This document shows positions 1 to 8,378 of a stretch of DNA of 64,000 nucleotides, piece by piece. The DNA is from Amycolatopsis lexingtonensis (GTDB lineage: Bacteria; Actinomycetota; Actinomycetes; Mycobacteriales; Pseudonocardiaceae): contig NZ_JADBEG010000001.1 of assembly GCF_014873755.1 (NCBI RefSeq), positions 3,288,501 through 3,352,500 on the forward strand. Direction: 5' to 3'. The number at the start of each line of letters is the position of its first letter. Position 1 is the first letter of the stretch. Below the pieces are notes generated by a model, which saw nothing but the letters and a program-made list of their open reading frames with translations, was not told the DNA's origin and searched no databases. A program made the translations under genes and the position numbers.

Positions 1-70
1 CGTAGCGCTCCTGCCGCCGCCGGATCTCCTCGGGCGGCAGGTGGATGGGCGTCACCGCGAGGGCACGCAT
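1..70 (-). CDS. 5' end of an unidentified gene (partial)
   Basis: Only the first 23 codons are visible, read leftward from an ATG at 70 that overlaps the TGA of the upstream MmgE/PrpD gene (TGATG). The overlap shows it is the next gene of the same operon. The peptide begins MRALAVTPIHLPPEEIRRRQ. The short hydrophobic strand followed by a charged helix faintly recalls the start of Asp/Glu/hydantoin racemase-type proteins, but too little is present to assign a family. Confidence 0.5.
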   Translation of the reverse strand, partial: MRALAVTPIHLPPEEIRRRQERY

Positions 71-1419
71 CAGTTCGGCTCCTTCTCTGGAGTTCCGGCC
101 AGCTCGCGCAGCGCCGCGCCGACGCGGGGCAGCCCGGGCAGGGCACGGCCCAGTGCGGCGGCGCGGTCGACGACGGCCGCGGGCAGCCACGTCTCGAGCA
201 CGCCGACCAGGCCGGGTTCGGTCAGCGGGTGGTGGTCGGCGTCGCCGACCGGGTTGGGGACTTCGCGGGTGAGCGACGTACCGTCGTCGAACGCGACGGT
301 CACGCGGGCGGCTCGCTCGTCCGGCAGGCGCGCGGTGAGGTCGGCGGCCTCGACGAGCCGCACCCGGCTCGCCAGGGCCCGCACGCCCGCGTCGTCGAGG
401 AGGCTTTCCGGCCCGACCTCGCCGGTCAGCGCGGCGGTGGCGACGACAAACGGCGTCGAGAACATCGCCGAAAGCCGGTTCGACCAGTCCACATCGGACA
501 GACCGGCTCCGAGGACGTGGGTCTCGACCAGGATGTGGGTGATCCCGTCGAGCCGGAACGCCGGGTGCGCGCGCAGGTCGAGCACGGCGTCGGCGGCCGG
601 GTGGGTGAAGGAGCAGGACGCGTGCCGCTTGAAGTACCCGCGGGTGATGTCCCACCGGGTGCCCAGGTCGGCGGTCAGCTCCCCCGCGTCGAACTCGCCG
701 AGCAGGGTGCCGAGCGAGAGCGCGGCCGTGCCGGTCGTGCGGGCCATCCCGGCGGCCGCCATCCGCGCGGCGGCGAGCCCGGACGTCGCCGATGCGCCCA
801 GCCACGCGTTGCGCACCGGGTTACCCTGGGTCGCCGAGTCGAAGTGCCCGGCGACCGCCAGCCCGGCCGCGGTGTCGATCGCGGCCGCCACCGCCCCGGG
901 CGGGAGCCCGAGCAGCCGCGCGCAGCCCGCCGCCGCGCCGGGGACGCCCCAGCTGCCATGCGGGTGCGCACCCGCGCGCAATGTGGTCGCGCGGCCGAAC
1001 CGCGCCGCCACCTCGTAGGCGGCCAGCAGCGCCGCCGCTGTGTCCGCGCCCGTGCTGTCCAGCTCGGCCGCCAGCGCCAGCACCGCGGGGAACCCGTGTG
1101 CGGCCGGGTGGCCCTTGGCGTACTTGTGGCCCTCGTCCAGCTCCAGCGAGACGAGCGCGACGCCGTTGAGCCAGGCCGCCGCGTCGGTCGTGACCAGGCG
1201 GCCGCCGCCGATCAGCGGCGCCGGACCGGCCGGCGCGCGCCAGGCATCGACCAGGGACCGCTGCTCCGGCAGCGAAGCACCCAATGCGGTGACGCCGACG
1301 ATGTCGAGCAGGACGAGGGACAGCCGGTCGAGCACCGCGTCCGGCACGCTCGCGACGTCCAGTTCGGCCACCCAAGCTCCGAGTGATGCGGTCGCCGAAG
1401 CGGCTTGTTCGCGTTTCAC
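70..1419 (-). CDS. MmgE/PrpD family protein (first of two)
   Basis: 449 residues, the usual length for MmgE/PrpD, the family of 2-methylcitrate dehydratase, cis-aconitate decarboxylase and iminodisuccinate epimerase. The family hallmark is visible as an acidic helix with histidines (LELDEGHKYAKGHPAAHG) followed by an Ala-rich helix. It starts at a GTG that overlaps the stop of the livF-like gene (GTGA), so it is translationally coupled to the transporter operon. I infer a cytoplasmic dehydratase, epimerase or decarboxylase acting on the imported acid. Substrate cannot be read from sequence. A second, divergent family member lies at 9193-10596. Confidence 0.85.
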   Translation of the reverse strand: MKREQAASATASLGAWVAELDVASVPDAVLDRLSLVLLDIVGVTALGASLPEQRSLVDAWRAPAGPAPLIGGGRLVTTDAAAWLNGVALVSLELDEGHKYAKGHPAAHGFPAVLALAAELDSTGADTAAALLAAYEVAARFGRATTLRAGAHPHGSWGVPGAAAGCARLLGLPPGAVAAAIDTAAGLAVAGHFDSATQGNPVRNAWLGASATSGLAAARMAAAGMARTTGTAALSLGTLLGEFDAGELTADLGTRWDITRGYFKRHASCSFTHPAADAVLDLRAHPAFRLDGITHILVETHVLGAGLSDVDWSNRLSAMFSTPFVVATAALTGEVGPESLLDDAGVRALASRVRLVEAADLTARLPDERAARVTVAFDDGTSLTREVPNPVGDADHHPLTEPGLVGVLETWLPAAVVDRAAALGRALPGLPRVGAALRELAGTPEKEPN

Positions 1420-2117
1420 AGTCCCAAGTACGCCTTCCTGACGCGCTGGTCGCCGGCCAGTTCGGCCCCGGTGCCCTGCAGCACCGTCGAGCCGCTCTCC
1501 AGCACGTACGCCCGGTCGGCGATGGCCAGCGCCTGCTTCGCGTTCTGCTCGACCAGCAGCACCGCCACCCCGCTGTCCCGGATCCGCTGGACCGCCTCCA
1601 GCACCGTCCAGGTCAGTTTCGGGGACAGCCCGGTCGACGGCTCGTCGAGCATCAGCAGCCGCGGCCCGGCCATCAGCGCCCGGCCGATCGCGAGCATCTG
1701 CTGCTGGCCGCCGCTGAACGTCTGCGCGATCTGCGTCCGGCGCTCGGCGAGCACCGGGAACAGGTCGTAGACCTCCTTCAGCGACTTCGCGGCCTGCGCG
1801 GGGGTGCGGGTCCAAGCACCCATCCGCAGGTTCTCCTCGACGGTGAGCGTGCCGAACAGCGCCCGGTCCTCGGGCACGTGCACCAGGCCGTCGCGCACCA
1901 GCTGGTCGGGACGGCGGCCCGCGGTCAGCTCGCCGTCGAGCGTGACGCGGCCCGACAGTGGCTTGAGCTGCCCGCAGATGCTGCGCAGGGTCGTAGTCTT
2001 GCCCGCGCCGTTGGCGCCGACGAGCGCGACGATCTCGCCGGCGCCGAGGTGCAGGTCGACGTCGTGCAGGATCCGCATCCGCCCGTACCCGGCGCACACC
2101 TTCTCAAGCGTCAGCAT
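1416..2117 (-). CDS. livF: Branched-chain amino acid-type ABC transporter ATPase, LivF-like
   Basis: About 233 residues if started at the ATG giving MLTLEKV; an in-frame start five codons upstream is also possible. Walker A is GANGAGKTT, the signature is FSGGQQQ, Walker B is LLMLDEPS and the switch His is replaced by Gln in LLVEQNAK, the usual LivF form. It powers import with the LivG-like ATPase and the LivH/LivM-like permeases next door. It overlaps the 3' end of livG and the GTG start of the MmgE/PrpD gene. Liv-type importers also carry aromatic, amide and short dicarboxylic substrates, so branched-chain amino acids need not be the cargo. Confidence 0.92.
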   Translation of the reverse strand: MLTLEKVCAGYGRMRILHDVDLHLGAGEIVALVGANGAGKTTTLRSICGQLKPLSGRVTLDGELTAGRRPDQLVRDGLVHVPEDRALFGTLTVEENLRMGAWTRTPAQAAKSLKEVYDLFPVLAERRTQIAQTFSGGQQQMLAIGRALMAGPRLLMLDEPSTGLSPKLTWTVLEAVQRIRDSGVAVLLVEQNAKQALAIADRAYVLESGSTVLQGTGAELAGDQRVRKAYLGL

Positions 2118-2838
2118 GGGTCGGCTCCTCACCGAGGTAGGCGTCGATGACTCGCGGGTCGCTGGTGACGGCTTCGGGCGAGCCCACAGCCAGCACGCGG
2201 CCCTGGTCGAGGACGAGGACGCGGTCGGCCAGCCGCATCACCGCGGCCATGATGTGCTCGATGAACACCAGCGTGACGCCTTCCTGCTCGCGCAGGCCGG
2301 CGAGCAGGTCGAGCACCGGCTCGCGCTCGGCCGGGACGAGCCCGGCCAGCACCTCGTCGAGCAGCAGCACCTTCGGCCGGGTCGCCAGCGCCCGGGCCAG
2401 CTCGAGGCGCTTGAGCCCGGCGGTCGGCAGGTCGGTCGCGTTGCGGTGGGCCCACGGCCCGAGCCCGACCCGGTCGACGACGTCGAGCGCGTGCTCCCGC
2501 AGGGCCTTGGCGCTCAGCCGGTGGTGCTGGGCGGCGAGGCTGACGTTCTGCGCCACCGTCATGCTCGCGAAGGGCCGCATGAGCTGGAACGTGCGGACCA
2601 TCCCGGCTCGCGCGATCCGGTCGGGCGCGCGGCCGGTGACGTCGTCGCCCGCCAGCCGCACCCGGCCGGTGTCCGGGGTGAGCGCCCCGGAGATGACGTT
2701 GAACAGCGTGGTCTTGCCCGCGCCGTTCGGCCCGATGACGCCGAGGATCTCGCCCTCGGCGACGGTCAGGTCCACATCGGACAGGGCGTGCACGCCGCGG
2801 AACGCCTTGCCGACGCCGCTCACCTCGACGATGCTCAT
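2104..2838 (-). CDS. livG: Branched-chain amino acid-type ABC transporter ATPase, LivG-like
   Basis: 244 residues from the ATG giving MSIVEV, which overlaps the livM stop (ATGA). Walker A is GPNGAGKTT and Walker B is VLLLDEVLAGL. The switch region reads FIEHIMAAV, typical of LivG. The expected signature LSGG is degenerate here (DLPTAGLKR), which is unusual and means the catalytic site formed with LivF may be asymmetric. It is the second gene from last in the transporter set and is translationally coupled on both sides. Confidence 0.92.
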   Translation of the reverse strand: MSIVEVSGVGKAFRGVHALSDVDLTVAEGEILGVIGPNGAGKTTLFNVISGALTPDTGRVRLAGDDVTGRAPDRIARAGMVRTFQLMRPFASMTVAQNVSLAAQHHRLSAKALREHALDVVDRVGLGPWAHRNATDLPTAGLKRLELARALATRPKVLLLDEVLAGLVPAEREPVLDLLAGLREQEGVTLVFIEHIMAAVMRLADRVLVLDQGRVLAVGSPEAVTSDPRVIDAYLGEEPTHADA

Positions 2839-3881
2839 CGACGCCACCTCGCAGCGAGAGTTCCGACGATCCCCTTGGGCAGCAGCCGGACGATCAGGAT
2901 CACCAGCACCGCGTACAGCACGACGTCCAACCCGCTGCGGCCCTGCAGGAAGCCCAGGAACTCCGGTGGGGTGCGCAGGAGCGTCGCCGTGACGTCGGTG
3001 AGCGAGCCGATGATGATCGCGCCGACCACCGGGCCCCACACCGTGCCGATGCCGCCGATCACGACGGGCACGATGGCCTGGATCGAGATGGCCGAGCCGA
3101 ACCCGAGATCGGGGTTCACGAACAGGTAGTACTGCGTGTAGAAGGCGCCGGCCACGGCGGTGATCGCCGCGGACAGCGCCACCGTGAGCAGCTTGTGCCG
3201 CAGCACCGGGGCGCCGAGCGACGCCGCCGCCAGCTCGTCGTCGCGGATCGCCGTGACGTACCGGCCGGCGCGGGAGTGCAGGAAGACGATGCTGATCGCG
3301 ACCGCCGCCCCGGCCAGGACGAGCGCCACCCAGAAGTACGCGGGCGAGTCGGCCGGGAACTGGATCAGCCACAGCGACGAGTCCTGGATCAGCGGCACGC
3401 TGAACCCGACCGCCTTGTTCGCGAACGCGCTGCTGGTGACGATCAGCCGCAGCATCTCCGCGAAGGCGAACGTCGCCAGCGCGAAGTACGCGCCTTGGAG
3501 CTTGTAGCGGAAGGAGAAGTAGCCGATGATCACGGCGACCGCGGCGGCCACCGCCATCCCGGCCAGCATCCCGATCCACGGCGACACGTTGTGCTTCACC
3601 AGCAGGTACGCACTCGTGTAGGCGCCAAGCCCGAAGTAGGCGGCGTGGCCGAAGCTGAACATCCCGCCGAAGCCGCTCATGATGTTCCAGCCGACGGCCA
3701 TCAGCAGGAAGATCAGGATCCGGACGGCGACCGCGCCCTGGGCGGCGGGGAGGATCAGCGGCAGCGGGATCGCGACCAGCACGAGGACCGCGAGGATCGC
3801 GAGCTGCTTGTTCTGCGGCCGCAGCGGCGGTGCCTTGACGGCCTCCGCGGAACCGGCGGGCGCTTCGATGGTGATGCTCAT
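2835..3881 (-). CDS. livM: ABC transporter permease, LivM-like
   Basis: 348 residues with about ten hydrophobic membrane segments. The LivM-type signature MSGFGGMFSFGHAAYFGLGAY is near residue 60, and the late conserved glycine-rich segment is VVIGGIGTVWGPVVGA. The ATG start overlaps the livH stop (ATGA). It forms the membrane channel with the LivH-like permease and is energised by LivG/LivF. The C-terminus ends in a short basic tail typical of the family. Confidence 0.93.
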   Translation of the reverse strand: MSITIEAPAGSAEAVKAPPLRPQNKQLAILAVLVLVAIPLPLILPAAQGAVAVRILIFLLMAVGWNIMSGFGGMFSFGHAAYFGLGAYTSAYLLVKHNVSPWIGMLAGMAVAAAVAVIIGYFSFRYKLQGAYFALATFAFAEMLRLIVTSSAFANKAVGFSVPLIQDSSLWLIQFPADSPAYFWVALVLAGAAVAISIVFLHSRAGRYVTAIRDDELAAASLGAPVLRHKLLTVALSAAITAVAGAFYTQYYLFVNPDLGFGSAISIQAIVPVVIGGIGTVWGPVVGAIIIGSLTDVTATLLRTPPEFLGFLQGRSGLDVVLYAVLVILIVRLLPKGIVGTLAARWRR

Positions 3882-4891
3882 GCGCGCCTCCCGAACAGGC
3901 CCTGCGGACGGAGGAACAGCACCAGCAGGAACACCACGAACACGCCCAGCAGGGAGCTCTGGCCGCCGAGGTAGATCGTGGTGAGCTGCTCGACCAGGCC
4001 GATCAGCAGCCCGCCGACGAGCGCGCCGACGACGTTGCCCATCCCGCCGAGCACCACGACCACGAACGCCGTGATGTTGAACTGCTCCCCCAGCGTCGGG
4101 GTCACCGTGACGAGCGGGCCGGCGAGCACCGCCGCCGCGCCCGCGCACGCCGTGCCGATGGCGAAGGTCAGCGTGTGCATCCGGCGGACGTTGATGCCGA
4201 CCAGCGCCGCGCCCGGCGCGTTCGCGGCGACCGCGCGGATCGCCGTGCCCAGCCGGGTGCGCCGCAGCAGCCAGTACAGGAGGCCGCCGAGCACGATCGC
4301 GCCGAGGAACGCATACAGCCGCGAGCCCGCGACGACGGCGCCCAGCAGCGGGAACTGGAAGTCGCCGGGCAGGTCGATCGTCTTGGGCTCGGCGCCGAAG
4401 AACATCAACAGCCCGTTCTCCAACAGCAGCGACAGGCCGAGAGTGATCAGCAGCTGGTTCTCCAGCGACCCGCCGCCCGCCCCGGACAGCAGCCCGCGGT
4501 GCACGGCCGCGCCGAGCAGGAACAGCGCCGGCACCGCGACCACGAGCGTCAGGTACGGGTGCAGCCCGGTCGCCTGGATCATCCCGAAAGACAAGAACAT
4601 CGCGACCGTGAGGAACGCGCCGTGGGCGAAGTTGACGATGTCGAGCACGCCGAAGATCAGCGTCAGGCCCATCGCGATCAGGCCGTAGAGGCCGCCGGTC
4701 AGGATGCCGGTGACCACCGACTGCCAGACCACCAGCCCGCTGCCGGACTGCAGCAGCGCGACCACGATCGCGACGACCAGGACGGCGGCCACGATGCCGG
4801 CGCGGCCGAGGAAACCCTTGTCCGCCTTGGCTTTCTTGTCGGGTGGTGCGGTTTCGGGGACGACGGGCGCCCCGGTGTCGAGTTCGGTCAT
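3878..4891 (-). CDS. livH: ABC transporter permease, LivH-like
   Basis: 337 residues. A cytoplasmic N-terminus rich in Pro and Lys is followed by about eight membrane segments. LivH hallmarks are GLTLIFGVLDIVNFAHGAF near residue 70 and VVLGGMGNVVGALVGG near residue 270. The ATG overlaps the stop of the binding-protein gene (ATGA). It partners LivM in the inner-membrane pore. Confidence 0.93.
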   Translation of the reverse strand: MTELDTGAPVVPETAPPDKKAKADKGFLGRAGIVAAVLVVAIVVALLQSGSGLVVWQSVVTGILTGGLYGLIAMGLTLIFGVLDIVNFAHGAFLTVAMFLSFGMIQATGLHPYLTLVVAVPALFLLGAAVHRGLLSGAGGGSLENQLLITLGLSLLLENGLLMFFGAEPKTIDLPGDFQFPLLGAVVAGSRLYAFLGAIVLGGLLYWLLRRTRLGTAIRAVAANAPGAALVGINVRRMHTLTFAIGTACAGAAAVLAGPLVTVTPTLGEQFNITAFVVVVLGGMGNVVGALVGGLLIGLVEQLTTIYLGGQSSLLGVFVVFLLVLFLRPQGLFGRRA

Positions 4892-6132
4892 GGACGCCAC
4901 GCCACCCTGTAGTCGGGCCGGGATTCGGCTTTTTCGGGGGGATAGACCTGCTGGACGCGCCCGTCCAAGACCTGCATCAGGACGGGGAAGGCGTTGCTGT
5001 TGTCGCCGTTCGGCGCGAACCGGATCGGCCCGCGGCCCACGGTCAGGGGTGCGACCTGGGACGCGGCGATCGCGTCCCGCACCTTCCGCGGGTCGGTGCT
5101 CGCCGCCTGCTCCACGGCGTGCGCGATCACCTGGACCGCGTCGTAGGACAGCACCGCGCCAGTGCGCATCGGGTCGCCGTAGAGCTTCTGGTACTTCTCG
5201 CGCAGCGCGACGGTTTCGGGGTTCGTCGCGTCGTAGTGGTAGTTGGTGCTGAAGTAGAGGTTGCCGACCGCGGCCGCGTCGGCGACGAACTTCGGCTGGT
5301 CGTACGCGCCGTTCGAGACGCCCCAGACCGCGCTGAGGTCCGGCTTCACCGAAGCGATCGCCTTCGCCGCCAGCAGGCTGTCGCGGTAGTAGCCGGCGAC
5401 CGCCAGCACGTCCGCGCCCGACGCCTTGACCTGCGTGACCTGAGCAGTGAGGTCGCTGACGGTCGCGGCGTCGTAGCTGATGTTCGGGCCGATCCCGATG
5501 CCGAGCTGCTTGGCCGCCGCGGTGAAGGCGTCGGCGGCGCCGCTGCCGAAGTCGCTCTGCTCGTGCAGGAACGCCACCTTGCGGACCGGCTTGCCCGCCT
5601 GTTCCGACACTGCCTTCAGGTACTGCGCGGCGGCCGTCGCGATCGCCTTGCTGCCCGGCTGCACCCGGAACGAGTACTGGTAGCCGTGGGCGAAGATGGC
5701 GTCGGAGGCGGTCACGTCCATCACGAACGGGACCCGGTTGCGTTCGGCCACGACGGCGACGTTGGTGCTCACCGCGCTCTGGTAGGTACCCACCAGGCTG
5801 ACCGCGCCGGCCGAGATCAGCCGCTGGGCCTCGCTCTGGCCGATGTCGGCCTTGCCCTGCGTGTCCCCCGTGACCAGTTCGACCTTGCGGCCGCCGAGCG
5901 ACTTGATGCCGCCGGCCGCGTTGATCGCGTCGACCGCCAGCTGCGCCCCCCGGCGCATCTGCAGGCCGTCGACCGCGTTCGAGCCGCTGACCGGGTGCAA
6001 GGCGCCGATCTTGACCGGGCCTTCGTCCCGCCCCGCAGCGGCTCCCCCGGCCCCCATCGGAGCCGATCCCCCGCACCCGGTCACGAGCAGGGCCACCGCC
6101 CCGAGCCCCGCGACGAGCATTCGTGCGGACAT
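4888..6132 (-). CDS. livK: ABC transporter substrate-binding lipoprotein, LivK-like
   Basis: 414 residues. A lipoprotein signal peptide ends in the lipobox LVTGC with the acylated Cys at residue 20, so the mature protein is anchored outside the membrane. The mature part starts VKIGALHPVSG, the usual opening of type I periplasmic binding proteins of the Leu/Ile/Val and amide families, and carries the family Tyr/Ser-rich ligand loops (LVGTYQSAVS). It is the first gene of the leftward operon and captures the substrate. A strong palindrome lies 25-50 bp upstream of its ATG. Ligand unknown. Confidence 0.93.
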   Translation of the reverse strand: MSARMLVAGLGAVALLVTGCGGSAPMGAGGAAAGRDEGPVKIGALHPVSGSNAVDGLQMRRGAQLAVDAINAAGGIKSLGGRKVELVTGDTQGKADIGQSEAQRLISAGAVSLVGTYQSAVSTNVAVVAERNRVPFVMDVTASDAIFAHGYQYSFRVQPGSKAIATAAAQYLKAVSEQAGKPVRKVAFLHEQSDFGSGAADAFTAAAKQLGIGIGPNISYDAATVSDLTAQVTQVKASGADVLAVAGYYRDSLLAAKAIASVKPDLSAVWGVSNGAYDQPKFVADAAAVGNLYFSTNYHYDATNPETVALREKYQKLYGDPMRTGAVLSYDAVQVIAHAVEQAASTDPRKVRDAIAASQVAPLTVGRGPIRFAPNGDNSNAFPVLMQVLDGRVQQVYPPEKAESRPDYRVAWRP

Positions 6133-6156
6133 GTCACCTCTTCCCCTTCGGCAGGG

Positions 6157-6183
6157 CTGTCGTTCCGCTTAGCGAAACGACAG
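6157..6183. promoter_or_regulatory. Palindromic operator before the livK operon
   Basis: Two 13-nt arms (6157-6169 and 6171-6183) pair at 12 of 13 positions around a single central base; the core is GTTCCGCTTAGCGAAAC (6162-6178). It sits between a plausible minus-strand promoter (TTGACC at 6227-6222) and the livK start. The form is like operators of IclR-type regulators, which is an inference. A 14/17 match lies at 6317-6333. Confidence 0.6.
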
Positions 6184-6269
6184 ATTTGTTGCCGGTCATC
6201 GTGACACCCGCCCCAACGTCAGGTCAACATCTGCGCACAACTTGACGGATGAGCGTGATCAGTGCGAAC

Positions 6270-6299
6270 TTGGAAAACACCGAACGACGTCGCTACGAA
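6270..6299 (+). promoter_or_regulatory. Probable promoter of the CoA-transferase operon
   Basis: TTGGAA at 6270-6275 and TACGAA at 6294-6299 are separated by 18 nt and resemble actinobacterial housekeeping promoter elements. Transcription would begin near 6306, just upstream of the operator at 6317. Confidence 0.4.
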
Positions 6300-6316
6300 A
6301 CTCGACGTTCACAAGT

Positions 6317-6333
6317 GTTCCTCTCGGCGAAAC
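6317..6333. promoter_or_regulatory. Second copy of the divergent-operon operator
   Basis: GTTCCTCTCGGCGAAAC matches the palindrome core at 6162-6178 at 14 of 17 positions, with both outer arms (GTTCC and GCGAAAC) intact. It lies about 45 bp before the CoA-transferase ATG, downstream of the predicted -10, where a repressor would block elongation. Confidence 0.5.
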
Positions 6334-6378
6334 GGCGGTCCGCCCCGGCTCGCCGGACGTGAAAGGCAGGTAAGCCCC

Positions 6379-7566
6379 ATGACGGGCGCTTTGTCCGGGA
6401 TCCGGGTGCTCGACACCGCCACCCTGTTCGCCGGCCCCCTCGCCGCGACCCTGCTGGGCGACTTCGGCGCCGAGGTGATCAAGATCGAGCACCCGAACGG
6501 CGACCCCGTCCGCAGCCACGGCGCGCAGCGCGACGGCGTCGGCCTCTGGTGGAAGATGCTCGGCCGCGGCAAGAAGGCGATCACCCTCTACCTCGGCTCC
6601 CCCGAGGGCCAGGAGATCTTCAAGAAGCTGGTGGCGGACGCCGACGTCGTCGTGGAGAACTTCCGCCCCGGCACGCTGGAGCGCTGGGGCCTCGGTTACG
6701 ACGAGCTGCGCGAGATCAACCCCGGCCTGGTGCTCACGCGGGTCACGGGGTTCGGGCAGATCGGCCCCTACGCCAAGCGACCCGGCTTCGGCACGCTCGC
6801 CGAGGCGATGAGCGGGTTCGCCGCGATCACCGGCGAGCCCGACGGCCCGCCGACGCTGCCGCCGTTCGGCCTGGCCGACGGGATCGCCGCGCTGACCACC
6901 GCCTACGCCGTGATGACCGCCCTGCGGGCCCGCGAGCAGACCGGGCGCGGGCAGGTCGTCGACCTCGCCATCATCGAGCCGATCCTGACCCTGCTCGGCC
7001 CGCAGATCATCGCCTACGACCAGCTCGGCACGCTGCAGCCGCGCACCGGCAACCGGTCCACGAACAACGCGCCGCGCAACACCTACCGCACCCGCGACGG
7101 CAGCTGGGTGGCCATCTCCACCAGTGCCCAGTCGATCGCCGAACGCGTGATGCGGCTGGTCGGGCGCCCCGAGCTGATCGACGAGCCGTGGTTCGCCAGC
7201 GGCGCCGAGCGCGCCCAGCACGCCGACCTGCTCGACGACGCCGTCGGCTCGTGGATCGCCGACCGCGACCGCGACGAGGTCGTCAAGGCGTTCGAGGAGG
7301 CCCAGGCCGCCGTCGCGCCGATCTACACCGCCGCCGACGTCATGACCGACCCGCAGTTCGCGGCGCTGGGCAGCATCACGACGGTCGACGACGCGGAACT
7401 CGGGCCGGTGAAGATGCAGAACGTGCTGTTCCGGCTGTCGGAGACCCCCGGCGGGATCACGTCGACCGGGGCGCCGCTCGGTGCGCACACCGCAGAAGTG
7501 CTCGGCGGCCTCGGTCTCGGCGAACCGGAACTGGCGGCCCTGCGCGAAAAAGGCGTGATCAAGTGA
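6379..7566 (+). CDS. CaiB/BaiF (family III) CoA transferase
   Basis: 395 residues, normal for class III CoA transferases, which move CoA from an acyl-CoA donor to a carboxylic acid through an aspartyl-CoA thioester. The N-terminus (LSGIRVLDTATLFAGPLAA) and LLGDFGAEVIKIEHP are family signatures, and the catalytic Asp is at about 167 in FGLADGIAA. An ATG preceded by AAAGGCAGG was chosen; upstream in-frame codons lack a ribosome site. It heads a four-gene operon with overlapping stops and starts and probably activates the acid that the CitE-like lyase then cleaves. Relatives act on itaconate, succinate, mesaconate and citramalate; the exact substrate is unknown. Confidence 0.9.
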   Translation: MTGALSGIRVLDTATLFAGPLAATLLGDFGAEVIKIEHPNGDPVRSHGAQRDGVGLWWKMLGRGKKAITLYLGSPEGQEIFKKLVADADVVVENFRPGTLERWGLGYDELREINPGLVLTRVTGFGQIGPYAKRPGFGTLAEAMSGFAAITGEPDGPPTLPPFGLADGIAALTTAYAVMTALRAREQTGRGQVVDLAIIEPILTLLGPQIIAYDQLGTLQPRTGNRSTNNAPRNTYRTRDGSWVAISTSAQSIAERVMRLVGRPELIDEPWFASGAERAQHADLLDDAVGSWIADRDRDEVVKAFEEAQAAVAPIYTAADVMTDPQFAALGSITTVDDAELGPVKMQNVLFRLSETPGGITSTGAPLGAHTAEVLGGLGLGEPELAALREKGVIK

Positions 7567-8378
7567 ACGGCGTCCCGCGCAGCTGGCTCTACGTCCCCGG
7601 CGACCGGCCGGACCGGATCACGAAGGCGCTGAACGGCCCGGCGGACGCGGTCATCATCGACCTCGAGGACGCCGTCGCCGCGGCCGCGAAGAACGAAGCG
7701 CGGCGGAACGCGGTGTCCGCTTTGGACGGTGGCGCTAAGGCGTACGTCCGGATCAACGCGCCGGGCACCCCCGCCGGGGAAGCCGACATCAAGGCACTGC
7801 GCGGGGCCGCCGGCGTCCGCGTACCCAAGTGCGAGGACCCCGGCGAGGTGCGCCGGGTCGCCGACGCACTCGGCGTGCCGGTGTACCCGGTGCTGGAATC
7901 CGCGCTGGGCGTGGAAAACGCGCTCGCGATCGCCACCGCGCACCCGCTCGTCGCCGGGATCTCGCTCGGCGAGGCCGACCTCGCCGCGGACCTGCGCGTC
8001 GCGGGCGGGGACGCGCTGACCTGGCCGCGGTCGCGGGTGGTCGTCGCGGCACGGGCGGCCGGGCTGCCGAGCCCGGTGCAGAGCGTCTGGACTGCCGTGC
8101 GCGACCTCGACGGCCTGCGCGCGAGCACCGAAGCCGGGCGCGCGGCCGGGTTCTTCGGCCGGTCGGTGATCCACCCCGCGCAGATCTCCGTGGTGCACGA
8201 GGTGTGCGCGCCCGACCCCGCGGAAACCGCCTGGGCGAGCGACCTGCTCGACCACCTGGAAACGACCGGGTCGGCGGCCTGGATCGACCACCACGGACAG
8301 TTCGTCGACGCCGCGATCGTGGCGCGCGCCCGCTGGGTGCTCGCGATCGCGGGGGAAAAGGAGGGCCAGCACTCATGA
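7563..8378 (+). CDS. HpcH/HpaI aldolase family, citrate lyase beta subunit-like (CitE-like)
   Basis: 271 residues from a GTG overlapping the previous stop (GTGA). It has the CitE opening RSWLYVPGDRPDRI, the metal-binding acidic strand VIIDLEDAV, the Arg-containing strand AYVRIN and the active-site Glu in YPVLESALGVENA. The C-terminal segment GRSVIHPAQISVV is diagnostic. Stand-alone members of this group cleave malyl-, citramalyl- or related 3-hydroxyacyl-CoA esters to acetyl- or propionyl-CoA plus a 2-oxoacid. Its place directly after a CoA transferase supports a lyase for the CoA ester made by that enzyme. Cytoplasmic. Confidence 0.9.
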   Translation: MNGVPRSWLYVPGDRPDRITKALNGPADAVIIDLEDAVAAAAKNEARRNAVSALDGGAKAYVRINAPGTPAGEADIKALRGAAGVRVPKCEDPGEVRRVADALGVPVYPVLESALGVENALAIATAHPLVAGISLGEADLAADLRVAGGDALTWPRSRVVVAARAAGLPSPVQSVWTAVRDLDGLRASTEAGRAAGFFGRSVIHPAQISVVHEVCAPDPAETAWASDLLDHLETTGSAAWIDHHGQFVDAAIVARARWVLAIAGEKEGQHS

